Shown here: one piece after another, positions 15,075 to 23,896 of the stretch
Layout: every line of letters begins with the position of its first letter
Numbering within the stretch: position 1 is the stretch's first letter
Source: Proteobacteria bacterium UBA7447
GTDB taxonomy: Bacteria > Pseudomonadota > Gammaproteobacteria > Arenicellales > UBA868
DNA: 24,246 nt
Direction of reading: 5' to 3'
Assembly: GCA_002477475.1 (NCBI GenBank)
Contig: DLPX01000035.1
Location: 1 to 24,246, forward strand
Translations under genes and position numbers: made by a program
Notes under the pieces: model-generated
Seen by the model: the letters and a program-made list of their open reading frames with translations, nothing else
The model's database searches: none
Told to the model about the DNA's origin: nothing

Positions 15075-16000
15075 TTACCCTCCACAGAGCTAGGGCCCAC
15101 GCGGCTAATAAAGAGCTCTTCGAGTCGATTGGCTTTGTTGCGCATGCTGTTCACACGTATATCGTTGTCCGACAGGAGGCGATAAAAATCGTTGAGATGT
15201 TCTTCCTTTTTGATATCGATCTCGAGAGTCGTCGGATCGATGAGCCTCGCTGCCTCGTCGAGGGCGACCGGTATCGTCGCCAACGGTCGCTCCAGGTCAA
15301 GCACGTAGGTTTCAAGATGCAACTGGCGCAGCAGTTCGCGCATGGAAGTGTTTTCCACCAGTTTGCCGCTATCGATGATGCCGATGTTGCGACAAAGGTG
15401 CTCGGCCTCTTCGAGATAGTGGGTGGTCAGGATAATCGTGGTTCCCGAACGATTAATCTCCCGAAGGAAGTCCCACATCGACCGACGGATTTCAATATCG
15501 ACGCCGGCGGTTGGTTCGTCAAGAATCAGCAGGCGCGGCTCGTGCACCAGGGCGCGGGCAATCATCAGCCTGCGCTTCATGCCGCCTGAAAGTTGCCCGG
15601 CCTGATCGTTGCGCTTCTTCCACAGACCCAGCAGTGTCAGGTATTTCTCGGTGCGTGCCAGTGCGGTGCGCCGATCGATGCCGTAGTAGCCAGCCTGGTT
15701 TCGGACAATCTGCAAGGGTGTCTCAAAAATATTGAAATTGAATTCCTGAGGCACCACGCCCAAAAAGGATTTCGCTTGGGGGAAGTTGTTGTCGATATCG
15801 ACACCGAACACCTCGACGCGCCCTGAGGTCTTGATGACCAAAGAGCCCAGCACGCTGATGACCGTTGATTTGCCCGCCCCATTGGGCCCCAGCAGGGCAT
15901 AAAAATCCCCTTGGGGCACAGCAAGGTCAACGCCTTGTAAGGCCGTTACGCCGTTGCCGTAGGTCTTGGACAGTTGTGTCGTTTTGAGGGCGAATTTCAA
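15071..16000 (-). CDS. yadG: ABC-2 type exporter ATP-binding protein (YadG-like)
   Basis: This is a 309-residue ABC ATPase. Walker A is GPNGAGKST at 38-46, the signature LSGGM at 137-141, Walker B LLILDEP at 157-163, and the switch His is H194 in TTHYLEEAE. GDFYALLGPNG, VPQEFNFN and a C-terminal RNKANRLEELF match E. coli YadG. The start is TTG (complement of 15998-16000). No ATG is in frame just upstream, and TTG places the N-terminus exactly as in E. coli YadG (MTIAL against MKFAL). A rare start codon and only a weak GAGAT as ribosome-binding site suggest modest translation. It pairs with the permease downstream. Confidence 0.92.
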   Translation of the reverse strand: MKFALKTTQLSKTYGNGVTALQGVDLAVPQGDFYALLGPNGAGKSTVISVLGSLVIKTSGRVEVFGVDIDNNFPQAKSFLGVVPQEFNFNIFETPLQIVRNQAGYYGIDRRTALARTEKYLTLLGLWKKRNDQAGQLSGGMKRRLMIARALVHEPRLLILDEPTAGVDIEIRRSMWDFLREINRSGTTIILTTHYLEEAEHLCRNIGIIDSGKLVENTSMRELLRQLHLETYVLDLERPLATIPVALDEAARLIDPTTLEIDIKKEEHLNDFYRLLSDNDIRVNSMRNKANRLEELFISRVGPSSVEGK

Positions 16001-16079
16001 ACGGTATCTCGGTGCGATGATGCCGGGAAGAGAGTGGGAGATCGCGCCTTAGGGCGTGTTTTTCAAGAGCGCCAGAATT

Positions 16080-17408
16080 TTATTGGCGCAGGACGCACTT
16101 CTGATAAAGGTCTTTGAGGCGGTGGTCCGGATCGTAGCGCGCTTTCAGGGCTCGGTAATGGCTCCCGCCATACTGGCGATCGAAAGCCTCTTGCGTATAG
16201 AAGCTTTCTGAATATAACGACTTGATTCCGCCAAGTTTGTCCACTTCGTCTTCGATCAGTCGGTTGAAATGCCCGCGCGGATAGTTTTGCCGGCTACGGA
16301 TTCCGTCCCAAAAACCGAAGTTGATATACAGGGTGTCATCCCGCATGGGGAAGAGCGGGTATTCACCCCGCGTCCGGTCGTGGCGGGCCGGGCAGATCCA
16401 GACCGGGCGAATGCCGATCTCGCGCTCAAAGAAGTAAAGAAAAGCTGGTGCATTTTCTAAGGGGATGTCGACATCCTGAATAACAGCTTCGCGATGAATA
16501 CCCGTCAGGGTGTTCAGTCGTCGTGTCAGACCGACTCGAGTATTCCATCGCATCACCTTCTGGTAGGTGATCGAGTTGAGTCGTCTGCGTCCCAGCAGGC
16601 GACGCATCAGCGGGTTTTGCACATAGAGGTTCTTGGAGCACCAGAACCAGTCGGTATCCCAGCGCCACAGGTAGTCACGAGTCGTGAGGTAGTCCTCACT
16701 GCGCTGGCGAAGGGACCGGTAGAAGATATTCAGATAGGTGTAGTCGCTGGTATAAGGCGCTTCGTCGCAGAATTCACCCAATACGAGGTAGTGCTCACCC
16801 GGAGAAAAAACGACCCCGTCGACAAAATCATAAGGCTCGCGGGTGGCCGCTTCGAGTCTCGCAAAAAATTCTTCCGGATCCCGCAGGTGCAGGTGCGTCA
16901 GCCGCACATAGGGCTTCACGGGAATCCCTTCAATCTTGAGGCGCAGGATGTATCCCAGCGAACCATAGGAGTTGGCGAGGCCGAAGAAAAGATCCCGATG
17001 CTCGTTATTGGGGGTGCAGCAGATAATGTCGCCGTTGCCCAGTAGCACGTCCATTTCCAGCACGGTTTCGTGCGGCAGGCCGTATCGGAAGGAGGACGAT
17101 TCAATCCCGATGCCGCCTATTGCGCCGCCGATGGTGATCGACTTCAACTGGGGCACCACTGCAGGCATCAGTCCGTGGGTCAGGGCGGCATCCGAGAGGG
17201 CCTCGTAGGTCACCATCCCTTCGGTTTCTATCACGCGGGTCTGTGGGTCGACCGACAGCACGTGCTGAAAGTCATTCACATCAAGTGCGCGATCCTGAGC
17301 CCGTCGATCACGAAACAGATTGGAGGTCGCCTTGCCAAGACGGATGTCTCCGCCGCGCTGCTGCCGCAGGTGTTCGGCAAGGCGGTCACGACGTTCCTGA
17401 TAACCCAT
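16080..17408 (-). CDS. FAD-dependent oxidoreductase, DHCR24-like
   Basis: This 442-residue protein is of the PCMH/VAO flavoprotein type. The FAD-binding part carries GKATSNLFR at about 25-33 and the segment ITIGGAIGGIGIESSSFRYG at 91-110. That segment strongly resembles delta-24-sterol reductase (DHCR24/DWARF1). The C-terminal half also follows that family (WICPARHD, then LYINFGFWDG). It lacks the N-terminal membrane anchor of eukaryotic DHCR24. Family relatives reduce a C=C bond in sterols or, in some bacteria, a methylene group during branched fatty acid synthesis. The substrate here is unknown. It lies 11 bases after the gamma-glutamyltransferase-family gene, so the two probably form an operon. 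Confidence 0.8.
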   Translation of the reverse strand: MGYQERRDRLAEHLRQQRGGDIRLGKATSNLFRDRRAQDRALDVNDFQHVLSVDPQTRVIETEGMVTYEALSDAALTHGLMPAVVPQLKSITIGGAIGGIGIESSSFRYGLPHETVLEMDVLLGNGDIICCTPNNEHRDLFFGLANSYGSLGYILRLKIEGIPVKPYVRLTHLHLRDPEEFFARLEAATREPYDFVDGVVFSPGEHYLVLGEFCDEAPYTSDYTYLNIFYRSLRQRSEDYLTTRDYLWRWDTDWFWCSKNLYVQNPLMRRLLGRRRLNSITYQKVMRWNTRVGLTRRLNTLTGIHREAVIQDVDIPLENAPAFLYFFEREIGIRPVWICPARHDRTRGEYPLFPMRDDTLYINFGFWDGIRSRQNYPRGHFNRLIEDEVDKLGGIKSLYSESFYTQEAFDRQYGGSHYRALKARYDPDHRLKDLYQKCVLRQ

Positions 17409-17419
17409 ATCAGACCGCC

Positions 17420-19006
17420 TTAGAAGCCGACGGTTTGGCTGTCTTTTCGAGGGTCTGATCCGCCCGCATAGCCATGTTCGGTTCGCATGATGACCTGGCC
17501 ACAGCCAAAGAGTCCGGGCTTGGGTTGGGGAACAAGGTAGTGGCCTCGGCGCTTGAGCTCCTCAGCGAGATGATTCAGGCCGCTTTCGATCGTGATGGAA
17601 AAGTCTTCGTGTACATGCCACCGGGGCGCATCCAGAGCTTGCTGCGGTGAGCAGTCGTCGTGAAGGATGGCATTCAGTACCTGGACCTGGCCTTGCGGTT
17701 GGTGGTGTCCGCCCATCACCCCAAAGGCTATGAACGGATGGCGGTCCCGCGTCGCAAAGGCCGGAATGATCGTGTGATAAGGCCGCTTGCGGCCTGCGAC
17801 CTGGTTGGGGTGTCCGGGCTCGGTCACGAACCCTTTTCCTCGATTCTGCATTGAGATGCCGGTATGGGGCACCACCATCCCGGCGCCGAAATTGTCGTAA
17901 TGGGACTGAATCATTGACACCATCATCCCGTTGGCATCCGCTGTTGCCAGATAGACTGTCCCCTGGTCGGGCTGAATCTCAATCGCTGGAGTGCTGGCGC
18001 GGTCGATGTGGATATCCTCGGCACAGCGGGCCAGGAAGGCGTCGTCAAGCAGCTGATCGGTCGAGATCCGCATGGTGTCGAGGTCGGAGACATGGCGATG
18101 CGCCAGAAAGAATCCCGCCTTGATTGCTTCGATCTGCAGGTGAATACGGTTGGCCGACAGGGCTTCATGGCGTTCAATCTCGAGGTGTTGCAGGATACCC
18201 AGCGCGATCAAGGTAACGATGCCTTGCCCGCTCGGCGGAATCTCATGGACGGTGAGGTCTGCATAGTCCAGCGCAATGCAGTCGGTCCAGAAGCCTTCGT
18301 GGTTTGCCAGGTCATCGGGTGTCATCACCCCTTGATGGCGGGCACAGTCTGCTGCGATTTTTTGCGCCAGGTCGCCGCGGTAAAAACTTTCGCCCTGTGA
18401 GGCGCAGATTTCCTCAAGCGTGTCGGCCATTGCCGGGCAACGAAACAATTCCCCTTCTTTAGGCGGCCGCCCATCAACGGTGAAGGTGTCGTAGAAGCCC
18501 TCGTTCTGGACGAATCGGTCGACCACCCGGCCCCATGCCTGGGCCAGCACGGGCGAGACCGGATAACCCTCACGTGCGTACCGGACCGCGTTGCCAAAGA
18601 GTGACTCAAGGGGCAGGGAGCCAAATCGTTTCCAGAGCTGGATCCAGGTATCGACCGCCCCTGGAACCGTTACGCTGTCCCAGCCATGCTCGGGAATCCC
18701 GTCGCGGCCGGCAAAGTATTCCGGTGTCCAGCCCGCGGGCGATTGGCCGCAACCGTTGAAGCCATGAAGCCCTGAGTCATTGGCGATGATGGCAAATGCG
18801 TCGCCGCCGATGCTGTTCATGGTCGGTTCAACCACGCTCAGGCAGATTGCCGTGGCCACGGCGGCGTCAACGGCGTTACCGCCCTGGCGGAGCATCTCGA
18901 GTCCTGCCTGGGCGGCCAGAGGCTGCGAGGTGCTGACCATCTGGCCGGCATATACAGAAGATCGGCGTGATGGGTGACGATGGTGTTGATCGACTTGTTC
19001 AAACAT
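17420..19006 (-). CDS. Gamma-glutamyltransferase family protein (YwrD-like, no signal peptide)
   Basis: This is a 528-residue Ntn-hydrolase. N-terminal family stretches are VSTSQPLAAQAGLEMLRQGG (24-43) and NSIGGDAF. The expected autocleavage site precedes Thr350 in QGT-VYLATADANG, which would give a roughly 349-residue large and a 179-residue small subunit. FGVMGGHHQPQGQVQVLNAI supports the shorter, YwrD-like branch. E. coli Ggt is periplasmic and transfers the gamma-glutamyl group of glutathione. This protein has no signal peptide, so it should be cytoplasmic and may act on another gamma-glutamyl or N-acyl substrate. It is followed by the FAD oxidoreductase after 11 bases. Confidence 0.88.
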   Translation of the reverse strand: MFEQVDQHHRHPSRRSSVYAGQMVSTSQPLAAQAGLEMLRQGGNAVDAAVATAICLSVVEPTMNSIGGDAFAIIANDSGLHGFNGCGQSPAGWTPEYFAGRDGIPEHGWDSVTVPGAVDTWIQLWKRFGSLPLESLFGNAVRYAREGYPVSPVLAQAWGRVVDRFVQNEGFYDTFTVDGRPPKEGELFRCPAMADTLEEICASQGESFYRGDLAQKIAADCARHQGVMTPDDLANHEGFWTDCIALDYADLTVHEIPPSGQGIVTLIALGILQHLEIERHEALSANRIHLQIEAIKAGFFLAHRHVSDLDTMRISTDQLLDDAFLARCAEDIHIDRASTPAIEIQPDQGTVYLATADANGMMVSMIQSHYDNFGAGMVVPHTGISMQNRGKGFVTEPGHPNQVAGRKRPYHTIIPAFATRDRHPFIAFGVMGGHHQPQGQVQVLNAILHDDCSPQQALDAPRWHVHEDFSITIESGLNHLAEELKRRGHYLVPQPKPGLFGCGQVIMRTEHGYAGGSDPRKDSQTVGF

Positions 19007-19149
19007 AGTTGGCGCGGTGGGCAGGAGTCAGTTGGGAACAATACCGCTTCGGTGTCAGCATTTTCTTCTAGCCCGTGGTTGGGCTTTGCTTAAAGAGCGG
19101 TTCAAAACACAGTCTAGCATCGGTCTGGGTCAGGTCGTGTCCGCGCAGA

Positions 19150-20421
19150 TCATGAGGTGTGCGTGCAGACCTTTGCCAGGTGATCCAGCATTGCATCGAA
19201 GTGTCCCTGTTCCTTGGCCATGTCGGCACGCAGGCGCGCACTGCAGTGCATTTCAAGCGGCATATTGAGCAGATCCCAGCGATAACTTACGGACGCCTGT
19301 GGTTCAACTTCACCGATCAGGATGCGTGCACTTTTTTCGGCAGATTGCTTAAACCAGTCGACATGCCCCTGGCTTTTGACGATGTCCAGGTGGGCAAGGC
19401 CTTCTCCCGCAATATAGGTATAAAGACCCTGGTCGTCGCGTTCGATGGTGTTGTGAATATGCCCATTGAGAATGGTCCGGGCGCCGATCCGCAGTAGCTG
19501 TTCACGCAGCCATTCTCCTTCGCCAAAGTTCTCGATACTGTGATCAGAGGGCTGCTCTTCAATTGGCCTCAGATCAGTGATCGGGCGGTGACTGAAGACA
19601 ACGTATTCGCGAATGCCGGGGTTATCGCGCAGCGCTGGCAGCTGACGGAGCAGCGCCCCCCGCATCCCCGCCGACCAGGGAATGATGTCTGCCGCTGTAT
19701 CGAGATTGATGAACTGGATGCCGCCAAGACGGAACGTGGAGTTGCGCGGGCCGACGCCACGCTCAAACCAGTGCAGCAAGTTCCGATCGAAACCCCGGAC
19801 GATATCGTGATTGCCGAAGGCGGAAAAAACGGGCACCGGGCTGTTGGCGAGGTGATGAATGACGCTGAGATCGTCACCCGGCTCGTAGTAGATATCGCCC
19901 AGTAAAAGGAGAAACTGCGCCCCGAGCTGATGGGTTCGCTGCAAGGACCATTCGAGTTCACGGCCCCCGCCGGTATCTCCGATAGCGGCGAACCGATAGC
20001 TGTCGGCAAACGGGACTTCCCAGCGCAGTGTGAGTGCGCGGTCGGAAGTGGCCTCACCCCGCACGGTTCGCTTAAGGCCGTCTATAGATTCATCATGGAT
20101 CTGACCTGCTCCATCATGCCTCAGTGTCGCCAGGGGATGGATGTTATCGATCGTGATGTGGAAGACGCCTTGGGTCCGAAGCGCCGGTTCCGGAGTGAAT
20201 GCCCGCCAGGAAAGAGACGGGCCTTCCGTTCCGATGAGAAAGGCGCCCTCTGCGAGCACAGGGAAATCTCCCTCAGGGTGGCGGGCCTCATGCTTGACAT
20301 GCCGCGGTTCTGCCATGATCGGCACTCGAAGGCCCCGCATCGCCAGCGCATTGATGCCCACGCCGGCACCAACCAGCGTGAGTGCGCCGAGGAACTGTCG
20401 ACGGGAGAAAGACTTGCTCAT
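19150..20421 (-). CDS. Exported metallophosphoesterase (Tat-type signal)
   Basis: This 423-residue protein opens with SRRQFLGALTLVGAGVG (residues 6-22), a twin-arginine-like signal, so folded export to the periplasm is expected. The calcineurin-like metal sites are all present: GDT with Asp149, GDIYY with Asp176, GNHD at 203-206, FSHRP and NGHIHN. A beta-rich region at about 50-140 precedes the catalytic core, as in purple-acid-phosphatase-like enzymes. The substrate is unknown. The gene is 143 bases upstream of the GGT-family gene in the same direction. In that gap I see only a 5-base hairpin (AGCCC/GGGCT at 19070-19085) without a T-run on the transcribed side. Confidence 0.83.
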   Translation of the reverse strand: MSKSFSRRQFLGALTLVGAGVGINALAMRGLRVPIMAEPRHVKHEARHPEGDFPVLAEGAFLIGTEGPSLSWRAFTPEPALRTQGVFHITIDNIHPLATLRHDGAGQIHDESIDGLKRTVRGEATSDRALTLRWEVPFADSYRFAAIGDTGGGRELEWSLQRTHQLGAQFLLLLGDIYYEPGDDLSVIHHLANSPVPVFSAFGNHDIVRGFDRNLLHWFERGVGPRNSTFRLGGIQFINLDTAADIIPWSAGMRGALLRQLPALRDNPGIREYVVFSHRPITDLRPIEEQPSDHSIENFGEGEWLREQLLRIGARTILNGHIHNTIERDDQGLYTYIAGEGLAHLDIVKSQGHVDWFKQSAEKSARILIGEVEPQASVSYRWDLLNMPLEMHCSARLRADMAKEQGHFDAMLDHLAKVCTHTS

Positions 20422-20597
20422 TGGTCTGATAACTTAACGTGCGATGAGGGGGTTCCGACCTGATCTGGGGCAAGATGTCCGGTGATTCAGGCTGGCCGTG
20501 ATGGACGGCGCTTCGCGTGGTTCCCTGCTTATTAACCCGGACGATTTTAGCATCGCGCTGGCTCTTGGCCTGTGAACCGATTCGACGAAGTGCCGAC

Positions 20598-21344
20598 TCA
20601 ATCGGATTCTGAATCGCGGATTAACTGGGTCAGGGTGTCCAGGTCAAAGATCGTCAAACATTGGCGTGTGGCTTCGATGAGGCCCGCCTGTTTCAGTTGA
20701 TTAAGCGTGCGGGTGACACTTTCTCGGGTGGTGTTGGTTCGGCTCGCCAGATCCGCATGGGTGGGTGGCGGCGTGATCTCGACGACCTTGTCTTTCGCCG
20801 GATGCGTGCGGGCGAGCCGAAGCAGTTCAGCGTGTATCCGATTGCTGGTGTTGAGCGTGCTGAACTCGAAAACCTTTTCGTCTGCCCGGCGGAGTCTTGC
20901 GGCGAGTTCAATCATCAGTGCCCGCATGACCTCAGGATGCGAGTCGATCACTTCACTAAAGACAACGGCCGGCAATGAGGCCAGCAGACTCTCTTCCAGA
21001 GTGACTACAAAACTGGATCGTGGATGACCGTCAAGCGCGGAGAATTCCCCAAAAATATCGCCTTGGACCAATTCGGCAAAGGTGATTTCCTTGCCCGCAT
21101 CCGAGAAGGTCTTGGCGGTGACGCGTCCGCTGCAGATAAAGTAGACCTCGTCGCAGGGCGCATCCTGAGCCAGAACTTCACTGCCGCCGCCGTGGCGTGA
21201 CCAACTGCATCTTTCTGCGAGCTTGGCCAGGGCCTCTTCTGGCAGGGTCGCCAGAATGCGTACTTGGGCTAGAGCGGTAACGCTGATATTGCCATCTGCC
21301 TGCTTTGCCATCGCACTGTTCCGCTGATCTTTGAGGGCTACCAT
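20598..21344 (-). CDS. Crp/Fnr-family transcriptional regulator
   Basis: This 248-residue protein has an N-terminal cyclic-nucleotide-binding-like domain (about 29-145) with the loop FGEFSALDGHPRS. A long dimerisation helix follows, then a winged helix-turn-helix at about 195-224 (THADLASRTNTTRESVTRTL). The N-terminal cysteine cluster of FNR is absent, so an Fe-S oxygen sensor is unlikely; cyclic nucleotide or another ligand is possible. The first ATG has no ribosome-binding site. The second (M12, complement of 21309-21311) is preceded by AGCGGAA and may be the true start. It is divergent from the BtuF-like gene across 88 bases and may control it, but no clear palindromic operator was found. 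Confidence 0.88.
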   Translation of the reverse strand: MVALKDQRNSAMAKQADGNISVTALAQVRILATLPEEALAKLAERCSWSRHGGGSEVLAQDAPCDEVYFICSGRVTAKTFSDAGKEITFAELVQGDIFGEFSALDGHPRSSFVVTLEESLLASLPAVVFSEVIDSHPEVMRALMIELAARLRRADEKVFEFSTLNTSNRIHAELLRLARTHPAKDKVVEITPPPTHADLASRTNTTRESVTRTLNQLKQAGLIEATRQCLTIFDLDTLTQLIRDSESD

Positions 21345-21432
21345 AACCGATTAGTCGGGCGTCGGCGAGACAGGGCTTTTTCAACCTGAACGGGGTGCGG
21401 CGGCCAACCCAAAGCCGCTATGATCGAACGCT

Positions 21433-22230
21433 ATGGAAGCGCGTTTGCCGAGCCGGATTGTCTGCCTGACTGAGGAAACCACCGAGACCCTTTACTGGAT
21501 CGGTGAAGCCGATCGAATTGTCGGCATCTCGGGGTTTACGGTCAGGCCGCCACAGGCGCGCAAGGAAAAACCCCGGGTCAGTGCGTTTACCAGCGCGCGC
21601 ATCGACCGGATTCTTGCGCTGTCACCCGATCTGGTTTTGGGCTTTTCAGATCTGCAGGCTGACATCGCTCAGGAACTGATTCGAGCAGGGGTGAGTGTGA
21701 TGGTGTTCAATCACCGATCGGTCAACGGCATTTTGGACATGATGAAGACACTGGGCGCCATGGTGGGCGCGCTGGACTCGACCGAAGCCCTGATTGCGCA
21801 ATGCCAGGCGAATCTTGACCGCGCCAGGAGACAGGCGCCGCCCGTGCGGCCCCGCGTGTATTTTGAAGAGTGGGATACCCCGCAGATATCCGCAATCCGC
21901 TGGGTCTCCGAACTGATTGAGATAGCCGGTGGGCAGGATATCTTCCCCGAACTCGCGCAGTGTCCGGACGGCAAGAGCCGCATCATTGCCGAGCCGGAAG
22001 AAGTGATCCGCAGGCAGCCGGACATCATTATCGGGTCGTGGTGCGGTAAGAAATTCCGCCCCGAAAAAGTGGCCGCCCGCCCGGGATGGTCCGAGATCCC
22101 GGCAGTCAAAAACAATGCGCTTTATGAGATCAAGTCAGCAGAGATTCTTCAGCCCGGCCCCGCTGCACTCAGTGATGGATTGTCACGGCTTTCTACCCTT
22201 ATCGGCAATTGGCACACGGCGCCGGGCTAG
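21433..22230 (+). CDS. BtuF-like (cobalamin/siderophore) binding-domain protein without signal peptide
   Basis: This 265-residue protein matches the periplasmic-binding fold of BtuF/FhuD. It has RIVCLTEETTETLYWIG, RIVGISGF and RIDRILALSPDLVLGFS in the first lobe, a connecting helix, and RVYFEEWDTP then PDIIIGSWCGKK in the second lobe. True BtuF is exported and hands B12 to BtuCD. Here no hydrophobic signal peptide is seen and no btuCD lies nearby, so a transport role is uncertain. Many bacteria carry such a stand-alone cobalamin-binding-like protein. The ATG lacks a visible ribosome-binding site. A TATGAT hexamer ends nine bases before it, so a near-leaderless mRNA is possible. Confidence 0.78.
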   Translation: MEARLPSRIVCLTEETTETLYWIGEADRIVGISGFTVRPPQARKEKPRVSAFTSARIDRILALSPDLVLGFSDLQADIAQELIRAGVSVMVFNHRSVNGILDMMKTLGAMVGALDSTEALIAQCQANLDRARRQAPPVRPRVYFEEWDTPQISAIRWVSELIEIAGGQDIFPELAQCPDGKSRIIAEPEEVIRRQPDIIIGSWCGKKFRPEKVAARPGWSEIPAVKNNALYEIKSAEILQPGPAALSDGLSRLSTLIGNWHTAPG

Positions 22231-22255
22231 CTGGTTTCTGATCCGCAGCCGGACC

Positions 22256-23896
22256 TTATTGCTCGAGCGTTTCGCCGTTCCAGACCTCAAAATCCATCGC
22301 CGCCTTGATGAGTGAGCGGGTGTAGTCGTCTTGCGGTGCACAGAATATTTGCTCTGCCCCGCCTTGCTCGACTACCCGACCCGAGCGCATCACGATGATC
22401 TCGTCCGCCAGTGCACGCACCACTCGAAGATCATGGCTGATAAAAAGATAGCTCAGCCCGTAGATCTCCTGCAGTCGAAGCAGCAGGTCAATCATCTGTG
22501 ACTGTACGGCCCGATCCAGCGCGGATGTGGGTTCGTCGAGGACAATCAGTTCAGGTTTCAGGATCAGCGCCCGGGCAAGCGCGATCCGTTGGCGCTGCCC
22601 GCCGGAGAATTCATGGGGATAGCGCCATCGGGTATCTGGCTCCAGTCCGACTTCCCGCAACGCCTCGATAACCTTTGAATCCTGATCGGGTCTTTCGACG
22701 AGACCGTGGGCCTCAAGGCCTTCCGCCACAATGCCCCCGACGTTCATGCGCGGACTAAGGCTGCCAAAGGGATCCTGGAAGACGATCTGCATTTGACGGC
22801 GCAAGGGCTGGAGCGCTTTGCGGGACACGCCATCAATACGCTGGCCTTTAAAGCAGATGGCCCCGCGGCTTTGGGTAAGCCGCAGCAGCGCCAGCGCCAG
22901 CGTCGTCTTACCGGATCCACTCTCGCCGACCACCCCCACGGTACGCCCGGCCCGCAGCGTCAGACTGACGCCATCCACTGCCCGAACATAATCCACGGTA
23001 TGCCGCAACAGACCCTTGCGCACATCAAACCACACGCCAAGCTCATGGGCTTCAAGAAGCACTTTGCCCGATGCTGTGCTCCCCGCTCGCCGGGTTTTGG
23101 GTTCTGCCTCAATCAGCGTCCGGGTGTATGTTTGTGAGGGCGCCTGAAAGATCTGATCCGTATTGCCGGATTCCACTACTTTGCCCCCCTGCATCACATA
23201 TACCCGGTCGGTGGTTTTGCGTACCACCCCAAGATCATGCGTAATCAGCAGCAGTGCCATATCGAGTTGTTGGCAGAGCTCATCGAGGAGCACAAGAATC
23301 TGTGCCTGTGTGGTGACGTCAACTGCGGTGGTGGGTTCGTCAGCAATCAGGAGCCGGGGCTCATTTGCAAGCGCCATGGCGATCATCACTCTTTGACGCT
23401 GGCCGCCTGAGAGCTGGTGCGGCCAGGATTTCAGTTGACGTTCCGGATCCCGGATCCGCACCTGCTCCAACAGTTGCAATGCGCGCTGGTGTGCGACGGG
23501 CTCTTTCAGTCTTTTGTGCACGATCAGGGTTTCACAGATTTGTTTTTCAACGGTGTGCAGCGGGTTCAGCGACAGCATGGGTTCCTGAAAGATCATGCCG
23601 ATGCGGCTGCCCCGCACACCCCGCAGGGTCTTCTCGTTGGCGCCAAGCAGTTCTTCTCCCTCAAAAAGAATGCTCCCGCCGGGATGACTGGCCTGGGGAT
23701 AGGGCAGCAACCCCAGAATGGAAGCTGCTGTTACCGATTTACCCGATCCGGATTCGCCTACCAGCGCAACCCGCTCACCCGCATGGATTGTCAGCGAGAC
23801 GTCTTTGGCCGCGTCAAACTCTTTGTTCGGAGTCGCAAACCGCACCGAGAGGTCACGAATCTCGAGCAGCGGACGGACAGGCGGGGAGGTATTCAT
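22256..23896 (-). CDS. yejF: Peptide/microcin C-type ABC importer, duplicated ATPase YejF
   Basis: This is a 546-residue protein with two complete ABC ATPase domains in one chain. In domain 1, Walker A is GESGSGKS at 47-54, the signature LSGGQ at 162-166 and Walker B LLIADEP at 182-188. In domain 2 they are GESGSGKT at 324-331, FSGGQ at 430-434 and LIVLDEP at 450-456. This fused arrangement is characteristic of YejF, which powers the YejABEF importer for oligopeptides and peptide-like compounds at the inner membrane. The ATG overlaps the upstream yejE stop (ATGA). The stop lies 25 bases from the convergent BtuF-like gene with no terminator seen. Confidence 0.9.
   Translation of the reverse strand: MNTSPPVRPLLEIRDLSVRFATPNKEFDAAKDVSLTIHAGERVALVGESGSGKSVTAASILGLLPYPQASHPGGSILFEGEELLGANEKTLRGVRGSRIGMIFQEPMLSLNPLHTVEKQICETLIVHKRLKEPVAHQRALQLLEQVRIRDPERQLKSWPHQLSGGQRQRVMIAMALANEPRLLIADEPTTAVDVTTQAQILVLLDELCQQLDMALLLITHDLGVVRKTTDRVYVMQGGKVVESGNTDQIFQAPSQTYTRTLIEAEPKTRRAGSTASGKVLLEAHELGVWFDVRKGLLRHTVDYVRAVDGVSLTLRAGRTVGVVGESGSGKTTLALALLRLTQSRGAICFKGQRIDGVSRKALQPLRRQMQIVFQDPFGSLSPRMNVGGIVAEGLEAHGLVERPDQDSKVIEALREVGLEPDTRWRYPHEFSGGQRQRIALARALILKPELIVLDEPTSALDRAVQSQMIDLLLRLQEIYGLSYLFISHDLRVVRALADEIIVMRSGRVVEQGGAEQIFCAPQDDYTRSLIKAAMDFEVWNGETLEQ

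Noticed and set aside
19070..19085. Hairpin AGCCC/GGGCT between the metallophosphoesterase and GGT-family genes
   Set aside because: Only five pairs, and no T-run follows it in the direction of transcription, so a terminator call is not justified.
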